The notes: generated by a model from the letters alone, not told the origin. A stretch of DNA of 64,000 bases from Spartobacteria bacterium (GCA_003169975.1 PNAA01000025.1:1-64000), one strand, 5' to 3'. Shown: positions 1 to 9,228, counted from the stretch's first letter. Numbers and translations: made by a program.

Positions 1-445
1 TTCCTTTGTTACACTGCACTAGACCGGTATGATTGTCAGCGTAGCGCGACCACATTAAAATAGAGTCGTAGATTTCAGATGCGCAGATCAGCCTCCAGTA
101 CCGGCTGAATTGTTCGGCGAAGTTTTGCCTGACCTTTTCCACGTTCCGGGGTACGCGCGGTAACTTTTCAACTGCCGGTCGCGGCAGGTCTTTCAGGTAC
201 CATTTCTTAAACTGTCGCTTATTGGTAAAACCCCGACTCCTTGCTTCCTTATGATAGGCTTCATCAATATGGTGGTCCTGCCGCAATACCGCCTCGATTC
301 GGCGTTGGGTGAACTGACTCGGATCTATGTTGGGAGAAAGCTCGAAAGGGTCGTTAAGCGCAGATGGGATAGACGTCCGAATCTCCATCTGTTTTAGAGC
401 GGCTATGCCGTGTTCAGCTTTACAATACTTGAATATCAGCGCCAT
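1..445 (-). CDS. DUF2971 family protein, 3' end outside window
   Basis: This minus-strand reading frame starts with ATG at 445 and runs off the left edge, giving about 148 residues. I found it by translating the reverse strand, since no stop lies in the window. The peptide carries the two hallmarks I associate with DUF2971: an N-terminal LNDPFEL segment (about residues 35-41) and a later MWSRYADNHTGL segment (about residues 129-140), matching the family's NDPFE and MWSHYA.NH.G signatures. DUF2971 proteins are uncharacterised and often sit in accessory or defence-like regions. No clear ribosome site is visible before the ATG. It lies just downstream of pepT on the same strand. The family call is by motif recognition only. 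Confidence 0.7.
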   Translation of the reverse strand, partial: MALIFKYCKAEHGIAALKQMEIRTSIPSALNDPFELSPNIDPSQFTQRRIEAVLRQDHHIDEAYHKEARSRGFTNKRQFKKWYLKDLPRPAVEKLPRVPRNVEKVRQNFAEQFSRYWRLICASEIYDSILMWSRYADNHTGLVQCNKG

Positions 446-482
446 CTTAAATTGGGTCCCGCTGCAAGCAGAGAAATTCAAC

Positions 483-1724
483 TCAGCCCTTTCTTTCCCA
501 CAACTCAGCCAGGTGGGCGCAGGCTGTTACGGCTGACTCCATGTCCTGCACCGCGACCCATTCCAGCGGCCCGTGCGCGTTGTGCTCACCGCAGAATAGG
601 TTCGGCGTCGGCAGGCCCAGCTCGGTCAGGCGCGAGCCGTCGGTGCCGCCACGGATGACGTGGTCATAGGGTTTGAGCCCTGCCGCCGCGAAGGCCTCGC
701 GAGCCAGCTCGACCGGGCGCATGTCCTTGCGTAACCAGTAAGCCATGTTGCGATACTGTTTGCGGATCTTGCAGCGGACGCGCGCCCGCGGCTCGGTCGC
801 CTGTAACCCCCGGCAAAGGCCCTGCAAAATTTTGCGCTTCTCCGCCAGACCGTTCAGCTCGAAATCGCGCAGGAGGAATTTCACGACGGCCCGCTCCACC
901 CGGCCTTCCACATGGATCGGGTGAATGAATCCCTCCCTTCCCTCGGTTGTCTCCGGCGCGCAACGTTCGCGCGGCAGCGCTGCGAGGAGCTTGCCCGCGA
1001 GATAGGCGGCGTTTACCATGCCCTTGGACCTCGCTTCCATGGTGTGCGTGGTGATGCCGTCGATGATGACCTCGGCCGCATCCGCGGAAAACGTTTCCCA
1101 ACAAATCTCCCCGGGCGCACCGCCGTCCAGGGTGTATGCGGCGTCCGTCCCGAGCGTGCGCAGATCCAGTTTGTCCACGCCGCGGCCGATCTCCTCATCG
1201 GGCGTGAAGCAGACTCGGATCAGCCCGTGCTTTCGCTTCGTCTCCCGGAGCAGCCGCTCGACCAAAGTCATGAGCACGGCCACACCCGACTTGTCGTCGG
1301 AGCCCAGCAATGTGGTGCCGCTCGCGGTCACGATGTCTTTGCCCACGGCCGTTCGAAGCTCCGGCGATGTCGCAGGGTCCAGGGTCAGGCCGGGTTTATC
1401 CGGGAACTTGATGACGCGGCCGTCGTACTTGCGATGAACGATGGGTTTCACGCCTTCGCCGGAGCAGTCCGGCGCCGTGTCCACGTGGGCGAAAAAAGCC
1501 ACCGTCGGCACGCGAGCTTTGCGCGTGTTGGCGGGGATGCTGGCCATGACGTAGCCGTGCTTTGTCATCTGCACGTCCGCCGCGCCCAGCTCGCTCAGCT
1601 CCTGCTTCAGCATGTCCAGCAACACCAATTGGCCTGGCGTGCTCGGAAAGGAATTACTGTTCTCGTCCGATTGCGTATCGACCCGGACGTAACGCAGGAA
1701 CCGTGAAAGGAGGTTGTCACTCAT
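483..1724 (-). CDS. pepT: Peptidase T (tripeptide aminopeptidase, M20B)
   Basis: Cytosolic zinc aminopeptidase that removes the N-terminal residue from tripeptides. The 413-residue product has the usual PepT length. Visible M20 metal and catalytic motifs are FFAHVDTAPD (first His and bridging Asp region), LLGSDDKSGVAVL (Asp ligand), FTPDEEIGRGVD (general base Glu and neighbouring ligand) and HNAHGPLEW (C-terminal His ligand). I start at ATG 1724 because GGAG lies nine bases upstream; a GTG at 1739 would add five residues. The C-terminal end is intact. Flanks are a DUF2971 gene and a decayed region, so no operon partner is evident. Confidence 0.95.
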   Translation of the reverse strand: MSDNLLSRFLRYVRVDTQSDENSNSFPSTPGQLVLLDMLKQELSELGAADVQMTKHGYVMASIPANTRKARVPTVAFFAHVDTAPDCSGEGVKPIVHRKYDGRVIKFPDKPGLTLDPATSPELRTAVGKDIVTASGTTLLGSDDKSGVAVLMTLVERLLRETKRKHGLIRVCFTPDEEIGRGVDKLDLRTLGTDAAYTLDGGAPGEICWETFSADAAEVIIDGITTHTMEARSKGMVNAAYLAGKLLAALPRERCAPETTEGREGFIHPIHVEGRVERAVVKFLLRDFELNGLAEKRKILQGLCRGLQATEPRARVRCKIRKQYRNMAYWLRKDMRPVELAREAFAAAGLKPYDHVIRGGTDGSRLTELGLPTPNLFCGEHNAHGPLEWVAVQDMESAVTACAHLAELWERKG

Positions 1725-1800
1725 ACCCGGACTCTCCACGCCGACGGCGCACGCTCAACTTCTCTCCCTAAGCCAAGCGCGCGTGGGGAGAGGATTGAGC

Positions 1801-2079
1801 ACTGGGGCTCCGGGAAAAAACGGTCGGCTCATCGTGGCGCGCGATCCGGGGAAACGATGGTCTTCCCGTCGTGCTGACGCCGCAAGCGGTCACCGGGCCG
1901 GCGGAGGTCGCGCAGAGGTTGACGACGTTCGCGAAGCTCGAAGGCAAACCGGTGCTCGCGAGTTTCATGGGAGGCGAGAGTGTGGCCGAGGCGATCACAT
2001 CAACCCGCTCATCGCGTCTGCCGAGCAGATTCTCGCTCTGGACGCGCGTGTCGTGCTGCGGGTCGCGGCGGACGCGTAG
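1801..2079 (+). pseudogene. Remnant of ADP-forming acyl-CoA synthetase
   Basis: Three short pieces in two reading frames together read like the ATP-grasp/ligase part of an NDP-forming acyl-CoA synthetase. These are a LIVARDPG piece near 1825-1850, a GLPVVLTPQAVT...KPVLASFMGGESVAEA piece at 1856-1994, and INPLIASAEQILALDARVVL at 2002-2061 ending at a TAG at 2077-2079. The family normally reads DGLLVILTPQAMT, KPVLASWMGG and EINPL...ALDARV in this order, with many more residues between the last two. Frame changes and missing intervening sequence mark this as a decayed gene. No functional product is expected. Confidence 0.6.
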
Positions 2080-2103
2080 CGAGCGCTCCCGGGCAAGAAA
2101 CGA

Positions 2104-2182
2104 TTGCAAAATCGCAATTGCCGTGAAGCGTTTCGGGCGGGATCTGGCGCGAATAAGAGAAAAGGACAATTGCGATTTCGCA
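2104..2182. repeat. Long inverted repeat, 16-bp arms
   Basis: The arms TGCAAAATCGCAATTG (2105-2120) and CAATTGCGATTTCGCA (2167-2182) are reverse complements with one mismatch, separated by 46 bases. It sits in the decayed stretch between pepT and the first outer-membrane-protein gene. It could be a decayed element end, a protein-binding site or an RNA hairpin. Nothing downstream (no T-run) suggests a terminator. Confidence 0.6.
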
Positions 2183-2213
2183 CTGGGAAACGCGTTAGCT
2201 CGGAAAATCCTTA

Positions 2214-2278
2214 TGGCAATCGAACTCGCTGAGAAAGTTGGAGGCAAACTTTTGGAAGTCTCACTCACCGGCATTTGA
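2214..2278 (+). pseudogene. Possible truncated SpoIIAA-like (STAS-type) N-terminus
   Basis: A 21-codon reading frame begins ATGGCAATCG and encodes MAIELAEKVGGKLLEVSLTG before a stop. It resembles the beginning of SpoIIAA-like/STAS small proteins, which open with a GKLLEV.V.GKLT pattern. Another frame continues with FDLSGKRHREFLERI and stops at 2347, suggesting a further fragment. The peptide is too short to be sure. I read it as gene debris in a decayed interval rather than a functional gene. Confidence 0.3.
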
Positions 2279-2319
2279 TCTGAGCGGCAAACGGCATCGC
2301 GAGTTTCTGGAGCGGATAA

Positions 2320-3090
2320 ATGAGCCATTGCATGCGCGCGCCCACTAAACACGTCTTCAAAATCATTTCGTCGGCCCTGGGTCTGAGCCTGGTTCTGTCG
2401 GGCCGCCTCTGGGCCGGTCCACCATTTTTGACCGACGATCCGGAGCCGGTGGATCTTCATCATTGGGAAGCCTACCTGTTTACTTCCGGCATGACTTCCG
2501 GCGGCGGGAGTTATGCCATTGAGGGTCCGGCGGTCGAACTGAATTACGGGGCGTTGCCCGATACCCAGTTGCACTTAATCGTACCGCTCACCTCGGTTGA
2601 TGGCCCGGGAATGCCGGCCGCTTCCGGTCTGGGCGACCTGGAGCTGGGCATCAAGTATCGCTTCGTGCATGAGACTAAGGAATGGCCGCAGATCGGGATC
2701 TTCCCGATGGCCGAGCTGCCGACGGGCGATGAGAGTCGCGGGCTGGGCAATGGGCGGACGTGGTTTCGCTTACCGTTGTGGGTGCAAAAAAGCTGGAGCC
2801 CGTGGACGACCTACGGCGGCGGTGGCGCGGTGGTGAATTCCGCGCCGGCCCAGCGTGACTATCCTTTCGGGGGCTGGTTGTTGCAGCGTAGCCTTGGCAA
2901 ACACCTCACCCTCGGCGGCGAGATTTTCGCCCAAGGCCGGGACACGAACAATGATAAAGGGTTTGCCGCGCTGAATTTCGGCGGTTCCTACAATGTCACC
3001 GAGCATTTCAGCCTGCTTTTCAGCGCCGGCCACAGTGTCGCTGGCGACCGCCACACGCTTTGGTATTTCGGCCTTTACGAGACTTGGTGA
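2320..3090 (+). CDS. Outer-membrane beta-barrel-like protein, copy A
   Basis: Predicted secreted 256-residue protein. The N-terminus has a positively charged start and a hydrophobic stretch (about residues 14-30) ending in LWAGPPF, a plausible signal peptide. The mature part alternates short beta-like segments and ends in an aromatic residue (YETW), as outer-membrane barrels often do. I cannot name a substrate; the closest impression is the 'transporter'/MetA-like barrel group. It is closely similar along its whole length to the gene at 27215-27982, also at the DNA level, and the two copies bracket the 24-kb metabolic and ATPase block. It precedes pgm by 10 bases. Confidence 0.7.
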   Translation: MSHCMRAPTKHVFKIISSALGLSLVLSGRLWAGPPFLTDDPEPVDLHHWEAYLFTSGMTSGGGSYAIEGPAVELNYGALPDTQLHLIVPLTSVDGPGMPAASGLGDLELGIKYRFVHETKEWPQIGIFPMAELPTGDESRGLGNGRTWFRLPLWVQKSWSPWTTYGGGGAVVNSAPAQRDYPFGGWLLQRSLGKHLTLGGEIFAQGRDTNNDKGFAALNFGGSYNVTEHFSLLFSAGHSVAGDRHTLWYFGLYETW

Positions 3091-3100
3091 AAAGAAAGAC

Positions 3101-4753
3101 ATGCGTTTGAATCCCAACGCAGGGAAACCGGCCGACCAATTTCCTCTGGTCAATGTGCCGCAACTGCTCACGGCTTATTATGCCGAGACGCCCGACCCTT
3201 CGGTGCCGGCGGAGCGGGTAACCTTTGGCACTTCGGGTCATCGCGGTTCGTCACTCACACGGTCTTTCAACGAGCAACATATCCTCGCCATCACTCAGGC
3301 CATTTGTCTTTATCGCAAAGAACAGCGGATCGACGGGCCGCTCTTTCTCGGCCTGGACACTCACGCCCTTTCCGCGCCGGCCCTGAGCAGCGCACTGGAA
3401 GTGCTGGCCGCAAATGGAGTGGAAGTGATGCTCGCAGAAGGCGACGAATACACTCCGACGCCCGCCATCTCGCACGCGATTCTTACCTACAATCGCGAAC
3501 GCAAGAGCGCTCTCGCAGATGGCATCGTCATCACGCCTTCGCATAACCCCCCGAATGACGGAGGGTTTAAATACAATCCGCCAAACGGCGGACCGGCTGA
3601 GACCGAGATCACGGGTTGGATCGAGAAGAAAGCAAACGAACTGCTCGAAGCGTCGCTCCAAGGTGTGAAGCGGGTAGGTTACGAGAAGGCATTGCACGCC
3701 GCCACGACTCATCGTCACGACTATCTCACCGCTTATGTAAGCGACCTCCAGAACGTGGTCGACCTTGAAATAATTCGTGACTCGAAGATCAGGCTCGGAG
3801 TCGATCCGCTCGGCGGCGCCGGCGTTCATTATTGGAGCCGGATTGCGGAGAGTTATGGCCTGGACCTGACGGTGGTGAACGAAGCCGTCGATCCGACCTT
3901 TCGGTTCATGACGCTGGATTGGGACGGCCAGATCCGGATGGACCCGTCGTCGCCTTACGCCATGCGGCGGCTGATCGGGTTGAAGGATCGATTCGACATC
4001 GCTTTCGCCTGCGACACGGATCATGATCGCCACGGGATCGTGACTCGGAGCGCAGGTTTGCTCCCGCCTAACCACTACCTTTGCGTCTGTATCTTTTACC
4101 TTTTCCAAAACCGGCCGCACTGGGGGAAGGAAGCGGCGGTCGGCAAGACGCTGGTCAGCAGCCAGATGATTGATCGCGTCTCGGCCAAAGTTGGCCGGAA
4201 GATCTACGAGGTGCCGGTTGGATTTAAATGGTTTGTCGAAGGTCTTCTCGATGGTTCGTTAGGCTTTGTCGGCGAGGAAAGTGCGGGCGCGGCTTTTCTG
4301 CGACGGGATGGGACCGTCTGGACGACGGACAAGGATGGCATCGTGCCGGCGTTGCTCGCGGCTGAAGTCACGGCACGAACCGGCCATGATCCCGGTGAGA
4401 TTTATTCTGAGCTGGCCGCTGAACTGGGCGAGTCAGTCTATGATCGCGTGGAAGCTCCGGCCACTCCGCCGCAAAAGGAAAGTCTTAAACGGCTTTCCTC
4501 ACAACAGGTCCGGCAGACGGATCTGGCCGGCGAGAAGATCAACGCCATTCTCACGCGCGCGCCCGGCAATGATGCGCCCATCGGCGGATTAAAGGTCACG
4601 GCCGAGAACGGATGGTTTGCGGCGCGCCCGTCCGGAACGGAGGACATCTACAAGATTTACGCTGAGAGTTTCCGAGGAGGGGAGCACTTGCGCCGGATCC
4701 TCGGCGAAGCGCAGGCGATCGTAAATGAAGCGATCGGCGCCAGGAATGATTAG
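3101..4753 (+). CDS. pgm: Phosphoglucomutase (alpha-D-glucose phosphate-specific)
   Basis: Interconverts glucose-1-phosphate and glucose-6-phosphate, here the link between glycogen phosphorylase and the oxidative pentose phosphate genes downstream. The 550-residue length fits bacterial Pgm. Four signature regions are visible: the active-site serine loop TPSHNPPNDGG (Ser about 147), the Mg2+ loop DTDHDRHG (about 305), the sugar-specificity loop GEESAGA and the C-terminal phosphate loop RPSGTEDIYK. I start at ATG 3101, giving MRLNPNAG, rather than further upstream inside the preceding gene. A TCGTTAGGC copy at 4256 encodes Ser-Leu-Gly. The LOG-family gene follows after 12 bases. Confidence 0.96.
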   Translation: MRLNPNAGKPADQFPLVNVPQLLTAYYAETPDPSVPAERVTFGTSGHRGSSLTRSFNEQHILAITQAICLYRKEQRIDGPLFLGLDTHALSAPALSSALEVLAANGVEVMLAEGDEYTPTPAISHAILTYNRERKSALADGIVITPSHNPPNDGGFKYNPPNGGPAETEITGWIEKKANELLEASLQGVKRVGYEKALHAATTHRHDYLTAYVSDLQNVVDLEIIRDSKIRLGVDPLGGAGVHYWSRIAESYGLDLTVVNEAVDPTFRFMTLDWDGQIRMDPSSPYAMRRLIGLKDRFDIAFACDTDHDRHGIVTRSAGLLPPNHYLCVCIFYLFQNRPHWGKEAAVGKTLVSSQMIDRVSAKVGRKIYEVPVGFKWFVEGLLDGSLGFVGEESAGAAFLRRDGTVWTTDKDGIVPALLAAEVTARTGHDPGEIYSELAAELGESVYDRVEAPATPPQKESLKRLSSQQVRQTDLAGEKINAILTRAPGNDAPIGGLKVTAENGWFAARPSGTEDIYKIYAESFRGGEHLRRILGEAQAIVNEAIGARND

Positions 4754-4765
4754 GAACAAACGTCC

Positions 4766-5242
4766 ATGGAAAATTTGAACGACCCAGTGCTCGCTTATCG
4801 AGACGAAGCCTTCCTCGATACCGCGGAAGCCCGCCCGATACGAATTCTTTCGGAGTATCTGGAGCCACTGCAGGCTTTTCGACAGGAACGGATTCACGAC
4901 GCAGTGGTATTCTTTGGGTCGGCCCGTCTGCGGAAAGACGGACCACTCGGCCATTACTACGAAGACGCAAGACTTCTCTCGCGGCTGATTACCGAATGGG
5001 CGCGGACCATGCCGCCGGACCGGCCACGACTGATTGTCTGTTCCGGTGGCGGCGGTGGAATTATGGAGGCGGCTAATCGCGAGGCCTCGGAAGCGGGCGG
5101 ACGCACCATCGGCCTGAATATCGGTCTGCCGCACGAGCAGCGGCCGAATCCTTACGTCACGCCCGGCCTGAGCTTCGTTTTCGGCACCGAAGCGCTTTCT
5201 CCTGCTTTCGCCAAGTCGAGGACCTCGAAAGAGAAATCATGA
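4766..5242 (+). CDS. Truncated LOG-family (TIGR00730-like) protein
   Basis: The N-terminal part matches the 'LOG'/lysine-decarboxylase-like Rossmann family, some members of which are cytokinin nucleoside-monophosphate phosphoribohydrolases. Visible pieces are the VVFFGSARL strand, the nucleotide-binding CSGGGGGIMEAANREA loop and GRTIGLNIGLPHEQ. Full-length relatives continue into a PGGFGTMDELFE segment that holds catalytic residues. That segment is missing: the product jumps from LSFVFG to a short tail (AKSRTSKEKS) and stops at 158 residues. An in-frame internal deletion is the simplest reading, so activity is doubtful. Its last four bases overlap the start of the phosphorylase gene, so translation coupling is kept. 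Confidence 0.75.
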   Translation: MENLNDPVLAYRDEAFLDTAEARPIRILSEYLEPLQAFRQERIHDAVVFFGSARLRKDGPLGHYYEDARLLSRLITEWARTMPPDRPRLIVCSGGGGGIMEAANREASEAGGRTIGLNIGLPHEQRPNPYVTPGLSFVFGTEALSPAFAKSRTSKEKS

Positions 5243-7782
5243 AGAGGCCGCAACGCGCGCACAGTCCGATTGATAGTTTTCTGCCGACGGAAATCGAGGG
5301 GTTTGATTCGTTAGCGGAACTGGCTCTGGATCTCCGCTGGTCGTGGAGCCACGCGACCGACAACGTATGGCGGCAGCTTGATTCCGAACTATGGGAGCTC
5401 ACGCATAATCCCTGGGTCGTTCTGCAAACGGTTTCGCGGGATAAACTCGAGCGGTCGCTGGCCGATCCGGCCTTTCGAAACAACGTGAAAGAGATGCTGC
5501 AAATGAAGCGTCAGGCGGCAGAGACGCCAGCGTGGTTTCAGCAGCAGTACGCTAATGGTTCCCTGACCTGCGCCGCCTACTTCAGCATGGAGTTCATGCT
5601 GAGCGAAGCGCTGCCGATTTACTCCGGAGGTCTCGGTAACGTGGCCGGCGATCAGCTCAAAGCCGCCAGCGACCTCGGCGTGCCGGTGGTGGGTGTGGGG
5701 CTGCTGTATCAGCAGGGCTATTTTCGCCAGGTCATCGGCCAGGGCGGAATTCAGCAGGCGCTTTATCCCTACAACGACCCGGGCCAACTACCGATTACAC
5801 CTTTGCGCGAGTCGAACGGCGAGTGGTTGCGCCTGGAGATCAAGCTGCCGGGCTACTCCGTTTGGTTGCGCGCCTGGCAGGTGCAGGTCGGTCGCGTGCA
5901 CCTCTATCTGCTCGACAGCAACGACGCGGCGAACTTCCCCGCCCACCGCGGTATTACCAGTGAGCTTTACGGCGGTGGGCCTGAACTCCGTCTCAAGCAG
6001 GAATTATTACTAGGAATTGGTGGTTGGCGACTTTTGAAAGCACTCGGCATCCAGCCAGAAGTCTGTCACCTGAACGAGGGTCACGCCGCCTTTGCCGTCC
6101 TGGAACGGGCACGCGATTTTATGGAGGAAACCGGGCAGTCCTTCGAGTCTGCGTTGGCGGCCACGCGGGCGGGCAATCTTTTCACCACGCACACCGCAGT
6201 CCCGGCTGGATTTGATCGCTTCGTTCCGGCCCTGATCGAACAGTATCTGGGCAGCTACGCGCAAAGGCTTGGTCTTTCGCCTAACGAATTCCTTGCGTTG
6301 GGCCGCCGTGATCCGAATGACTCCTCCGAGCCGTTTAACATGGCCTATCTCGCCGTCCGCGGCAGCGGAGCGGTCAATGGTGTGAGTCGCTTGCACGGAC
6401 AAGTAAGCCGACACATTTTCGCTCCGTTGTTTCCGCACTGGCCGGAAGCGGAAGTCCCTGTCGGCTATGTCACCAACGGGGTTCACATGCCCAGCTGGGA
6501 CTCGCCGGATTCCGACAAGCTTTGGACCGAAGCCTGCGGAAAGGAACGCTGGCTGGGATTCAAGGATACGTTGGAAGAGGAGATCCGCGGCATCCCGGAC
6601 GACCGGCTCTGGCAACTGCGCACGACAAATCGCAAAGCTCTCATCGAGTACACCCGCAACCGGCTGGGCCGCGAGCTGGCTCTGGCCGGCGCAGTCACGG
6701 AAAGCCGGAAGCGCGCCCGGGATTTATTCGATCCCAACGCCCTAACGATTGGGTTTGCGCGGCGCTTTGCCACCTACAAGCGGCCGAATTTACTTCTACA
6801 CGACCCCGAGCGGCTGCTGAGATTGCTCACAAATCCGCAGCGTCGGGTGCAACTCATCATTGCTGGAAAGGCCCATCCCGCAGACCTGGCAGGCCAGGCC
6901 ATGATTCAGCAGTGGGTGCAGTTCATCGTCCGACCCGAAGCCCGTCCGCACGTGATTTTCCTGAGTGATTACGACATGCTTTTGACGGAGCATCTGGTGC
7001 AGGGCGTGGATGTCTGGCTCAACACGCCCCGGCGACCCTGGGAGGCGTGCGGTACCAGCGGCATGAAGGTGCTCGTCAACGGCGCGCTGAACGTATCTGA
7101 GTTGGACGGCTGGTGGGCCGAGGCCTACTCCCCCGAAGTGGGATGGGCTTTGGGTGACGGTCAGGAACATGGCGACGATCCAACCTGGGACGCCGCCGAA
7201 GCCGAAACGCTTTACAACCTGCTTGAGCAGCAAGTCGTTCCTGAGTTCTACACTCGCGATTCCAATGGCATTCCGACCGCGTGGGTCGCGCGCATGCGCG
7301 AAAGCATGGCGCGCCTGACTCCGCGCTTTTCCGCCAACCGAACGATCCGCCAATACGCGGAACAATATTATCTACCAGCCGCGGCGACCTACCGAGAACG
7401 CGCGGCGAAAGAAGGCGCCATCGGAGCGCAGTTGGTTAACTGGCGGCACACGCTGGAACAGAAATGGGCGCGTCTTCAATTCGGCAAGGTAAAGTTTGAG
7501 ACGACCGGCGAGTATCACGCGTTTGAAGTGCAGGTCTTTCCCGATGACCTCGATCCCGATTGGATCCGAGTGGAGCTTTATGCTGACGGCCGCGATGGCG
7601 ACGAGCCGCTTCGACAAGAAATGACGCAGGTGAGGCAACTCACGGGTCCAGTCAACACCTACGTCTACAGAGCGAGCGTGTCCGCCACCCGTCCCGCAAG
7701 CGAATACACCCCACGCATCGTCGCTCATTTTCCGCACGCCACGGTTCCATTGGAAGCGAGTCAGATCATTTGGCAGCGGTGA
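5239..7782 (+). CDS. glgP: Glycogen/alpha-glucan phosphorylase (GT35)
   Basis: Releases glucose-1-phosphate from glycogen-type alpha-1,4-glucans using phosphate. The 847-residue protein is the DUF3417-plus-phosphorylase form (TIGR02094 type): an N-terminal region with LALDLRWSWSH, then the catalytic fold. The pyridoxal-phosphate segment EACGTSGMKVLVNGALN lies near residues 603-619, with the PLP lysine in GMK. The FARRFATYKRPNLL region is typical. Start ATG overlaps the upstream stop (ATGA). The gene lies between pgm and gnd, which fits a route from stored glucan into glucose-6-phosphate. Two CCTAACGA copies (6290, 6741) are accommodated as Pro-Asn and Leu-Thr. Confidence 0.95.
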   Translation: MKRPQRAHSPIDSFLPTEIEGFDSLAELALDLRWSWSHATDNVWRQLDSELWELTHNPWVVLQTVSRDKLERSLADPAFRNNVKEMLQMKRQAAETPAWFQQQYANGSLTCAAYFSMEFMLSEALPIYSGGLGNVAGDQLKAASDLGVPVVGVGLLYQQGYFRQVIGQGGIQQALYPYNDPGQLPITPLRESNGEWLRLEIKLPGYSVWLRAWQVQVGRVHLYLLDSNDAANFPAHRGITSELYGGGPELRLKQELLLGIGGWRLLKALGIQPEVCHLNEGHAAFAVLERARDFMEETGQSFESALAATRAGNLFTTHTAVPAGFDRFVPALIEQYLGSYAQRLGLSPNEFLALGRRDPNDSSEPFNMAYLAVRGSGAVNGVSRLHGQVSRHIFAPLFPHWPEAEVPVGYVTNGVHMPSWDSPDSDKLWTEACGKERWLGFKDTLEEEIRGIPDDRLWQLRTTNRKALIEYTRNRLGRELALAGAVTESRKRARDLFDPNALTIGFARRFATYKRPNLLLHDPERLLRLLTNPQRRVQLIIAGKAHPADLAGQAMIQQWVQFIVRPEARPHVIFLSDYDMLLTEHLVQGVDVWLNTPRRPWEACGTSGMKVLVNGALNVSELDGWWAEAYSPEVGWALGDGQEHGDDPTWDAAEAETLYNLLEQQVVPEFYTRDSNGIPTAWVARMRESMARLTPRFSANRTIRQYAEQYYLPAAATYRERAAKEGAIGAQLVNWRHTLEQKWARLQFGKVKFETTGEYHAFEVQVFPDDLDPDWIRVELYADGRDGDEPLRQEMTQVRQLTGPVNTYVYRASVSATRPASEYTPRIVAHFPHATVPLEASQIIWQR

Positions 7783-7800
7783 TGACACACAAATACAGCT

Positions 7801-9228
7801 ATGAAAAAAGAACTTACAAAGCAGCAGTACGAAATCGGGATGGTTGGATTAGGCGTCATGGGACGCAATTTCGCGCTGAACATGGCGGACCATGGCTTTT
7901 CGGTCGCGGGTTACGATAAGGATCCTGCCAAGGTAAAGGCGCTCGGCGAGGAAGGAGGGAAGCGCGATGTCCACGGGGCCACGAACGTCCAGGACTTCAT
8001 CGAGCTGCTGCGTGCACCGCGCGCGATCATGATGCTGGTGCCCGCCGGCCCGCCGGTGGATTCCGTGATCAAGGATTTGCTGCCGCATTTGGACGAGGGC
8101 GATCTCATCATAGATGCCGGCAATTCCTACTTCAAAGATACCGACGTGCGCGCCAGCGACCTAGCTAAGAAAGGGATCCGATTTCTCGGCGTAGGCGTGT
8201 CGGGGGGTGAGGAAGGCGCGCGTCACGGGCCGAGCATCATGCCCGGCGGGCCGAAAGAGGCATACGAACGGGTCCGTCCCATCTTTGAGGCCGCAGCCGC
8301 GAAAGTCAGCGGCGATCCTTGCGTGACCTGGCTCGGTCCCGGATCGGCCGGTCACTTCGTGAAAATGGTCCACAACGGCATCGAATACGGAGTGATGCAG
8401 CTTCTGGCAGAAAACTACGACGTGATGAAACGAGGTCTGGGCTTGAACAACGATGAAGTGCATGACGTTTTCAAAGCTTGGAACGACGGCGAGCTGAATG
8501 CCTATCTGGTAGAGATCTCGATCGACATTTTCTCCAAACAGGACGAGAAAACAGGCAAGCGGCTGATCGACGAAATCCTCGACGTCGCCAAACAAAAAGG
8601 TACTGGCATGTGGATCTCCCAGAGCGCCATGGAATTACAGGTGCCGATTCCAACGATCGACCTGGCGGTCGCGATGCGGGATTTGTCCGTGTTCGCGAAG
8701 GAACGTGAGCAGGCCAGCGCGATGTATCAGCAATGCAAAAGCGAATTTATGATCGACCACGACGCTTTCCTCACGCAGCTAGGGCACGCTTTTTATGCCG
8801 CAATGATTATCACCTACGCCCAAGGTATGGCGCTCCTGGCGGTTGCTTCGGATAAATACAAATATCACCTCGATCTCGAAGCGGTGGCGCGGATCTGGCG
8901 GGGCGGCTGCATCATCCGCGCCACGCTGCTGGAAGATATCTGTGCGGCATTCCGCGTGAAGCGTGATCTGCCTAATTTGCTCCTGGATTCCAACTTGTCG
9001 CGCAAAGTGATGGAGCACCAGGCGGATTTGCGTCAGGTGGTTTCCCAAGCGGCCGAGTCAGGGATTCCGGCCCCGGGGTTGATGGTTTCGTTAGGTTATC
9101 TCGACGCCTATCGAAGTGCCTGGCTGCCGGACAATCTCATTCAGGCTCAGCGCGACTATTTCGGCGCACACACCTATGAGCGAATCGATGCCAAGGGGAC
9201 GTTTCACACGATATGGGAGAAACCGTGA
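7801..9228 (+). CDS. gnd: 6-phosphogluconate dehydrogenase, decarboxylating
   Basis: Oxidises 6-phosphogluconate to ribulose-5-phosphate and CO2 with NADP+. The 475-residue protein has the N-terminal dinucleotide fold GLGVMGRNFALNMADHG (about residues 17-33), the substrate segment GVGVSGGEEGARHGPS, the catalytic HFVKMVHNGIEYG (Lys/His/Asn/Glu) and the C-terminal GYLDAYRS region. Length fits the long bacterial form. It overlaps the possible upstream start of zwf by 16 bases. One TCGTTAGG copy (9088) encodes Ser-Leu-Gly in the segment just before GYLDAY. Confidence 0.96.
   Translation: MKKELTKQQYEIGMVGLGVMGRNFALNMADHGFSVAGYDKDPAKVKALGEEGGKRDVHGATNVQDFIELLRAPRAIMMLVPAGPPVDSVIKDLLPHLDEGDLIIDAGNSYFKDTDVRASDLAKKGIRFLGVGVSGGEEGARHGPSIMPGGPKEAYERVRPIFEAAAAKVSGDPCVTWLGPGSAGHFVKMVHNGIEYGVMQLLAENYDVMKRGLGLNNDEVHDVFKAWNDGELNAYLVEISIDIFSKQDEKTGKRLIDEILDVAKQKGTGMWISQSAMELQVPIPTIDLAVAMRDLSVFAKEREQASAMYQQCKSEFMIDHDAFLTQLGHAFYAAMIITYAQGMALLAVASDKYKYHLDLEAVARIWRGGCIIRATLLEDICAAFRVKRDLPNLLLDSNLSRKVMEHQADLRQVVSQAAESGIPAPGLMVSLGYLDAYRSAWLPDNLIQAQRDYFGAHTYERIDAKGTFHTIWEKP

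Noticed and set aside
1714-2574. Long open frames on both strands across 1.7-2.6 kb as real genes
   Set aside because: Their translations are Arg-rich and low in family resemblance, and they overlap pepT or barrel copy A in other frames. Only the short acyl-CoA synthetase-like pieces carry recognisable motifs.
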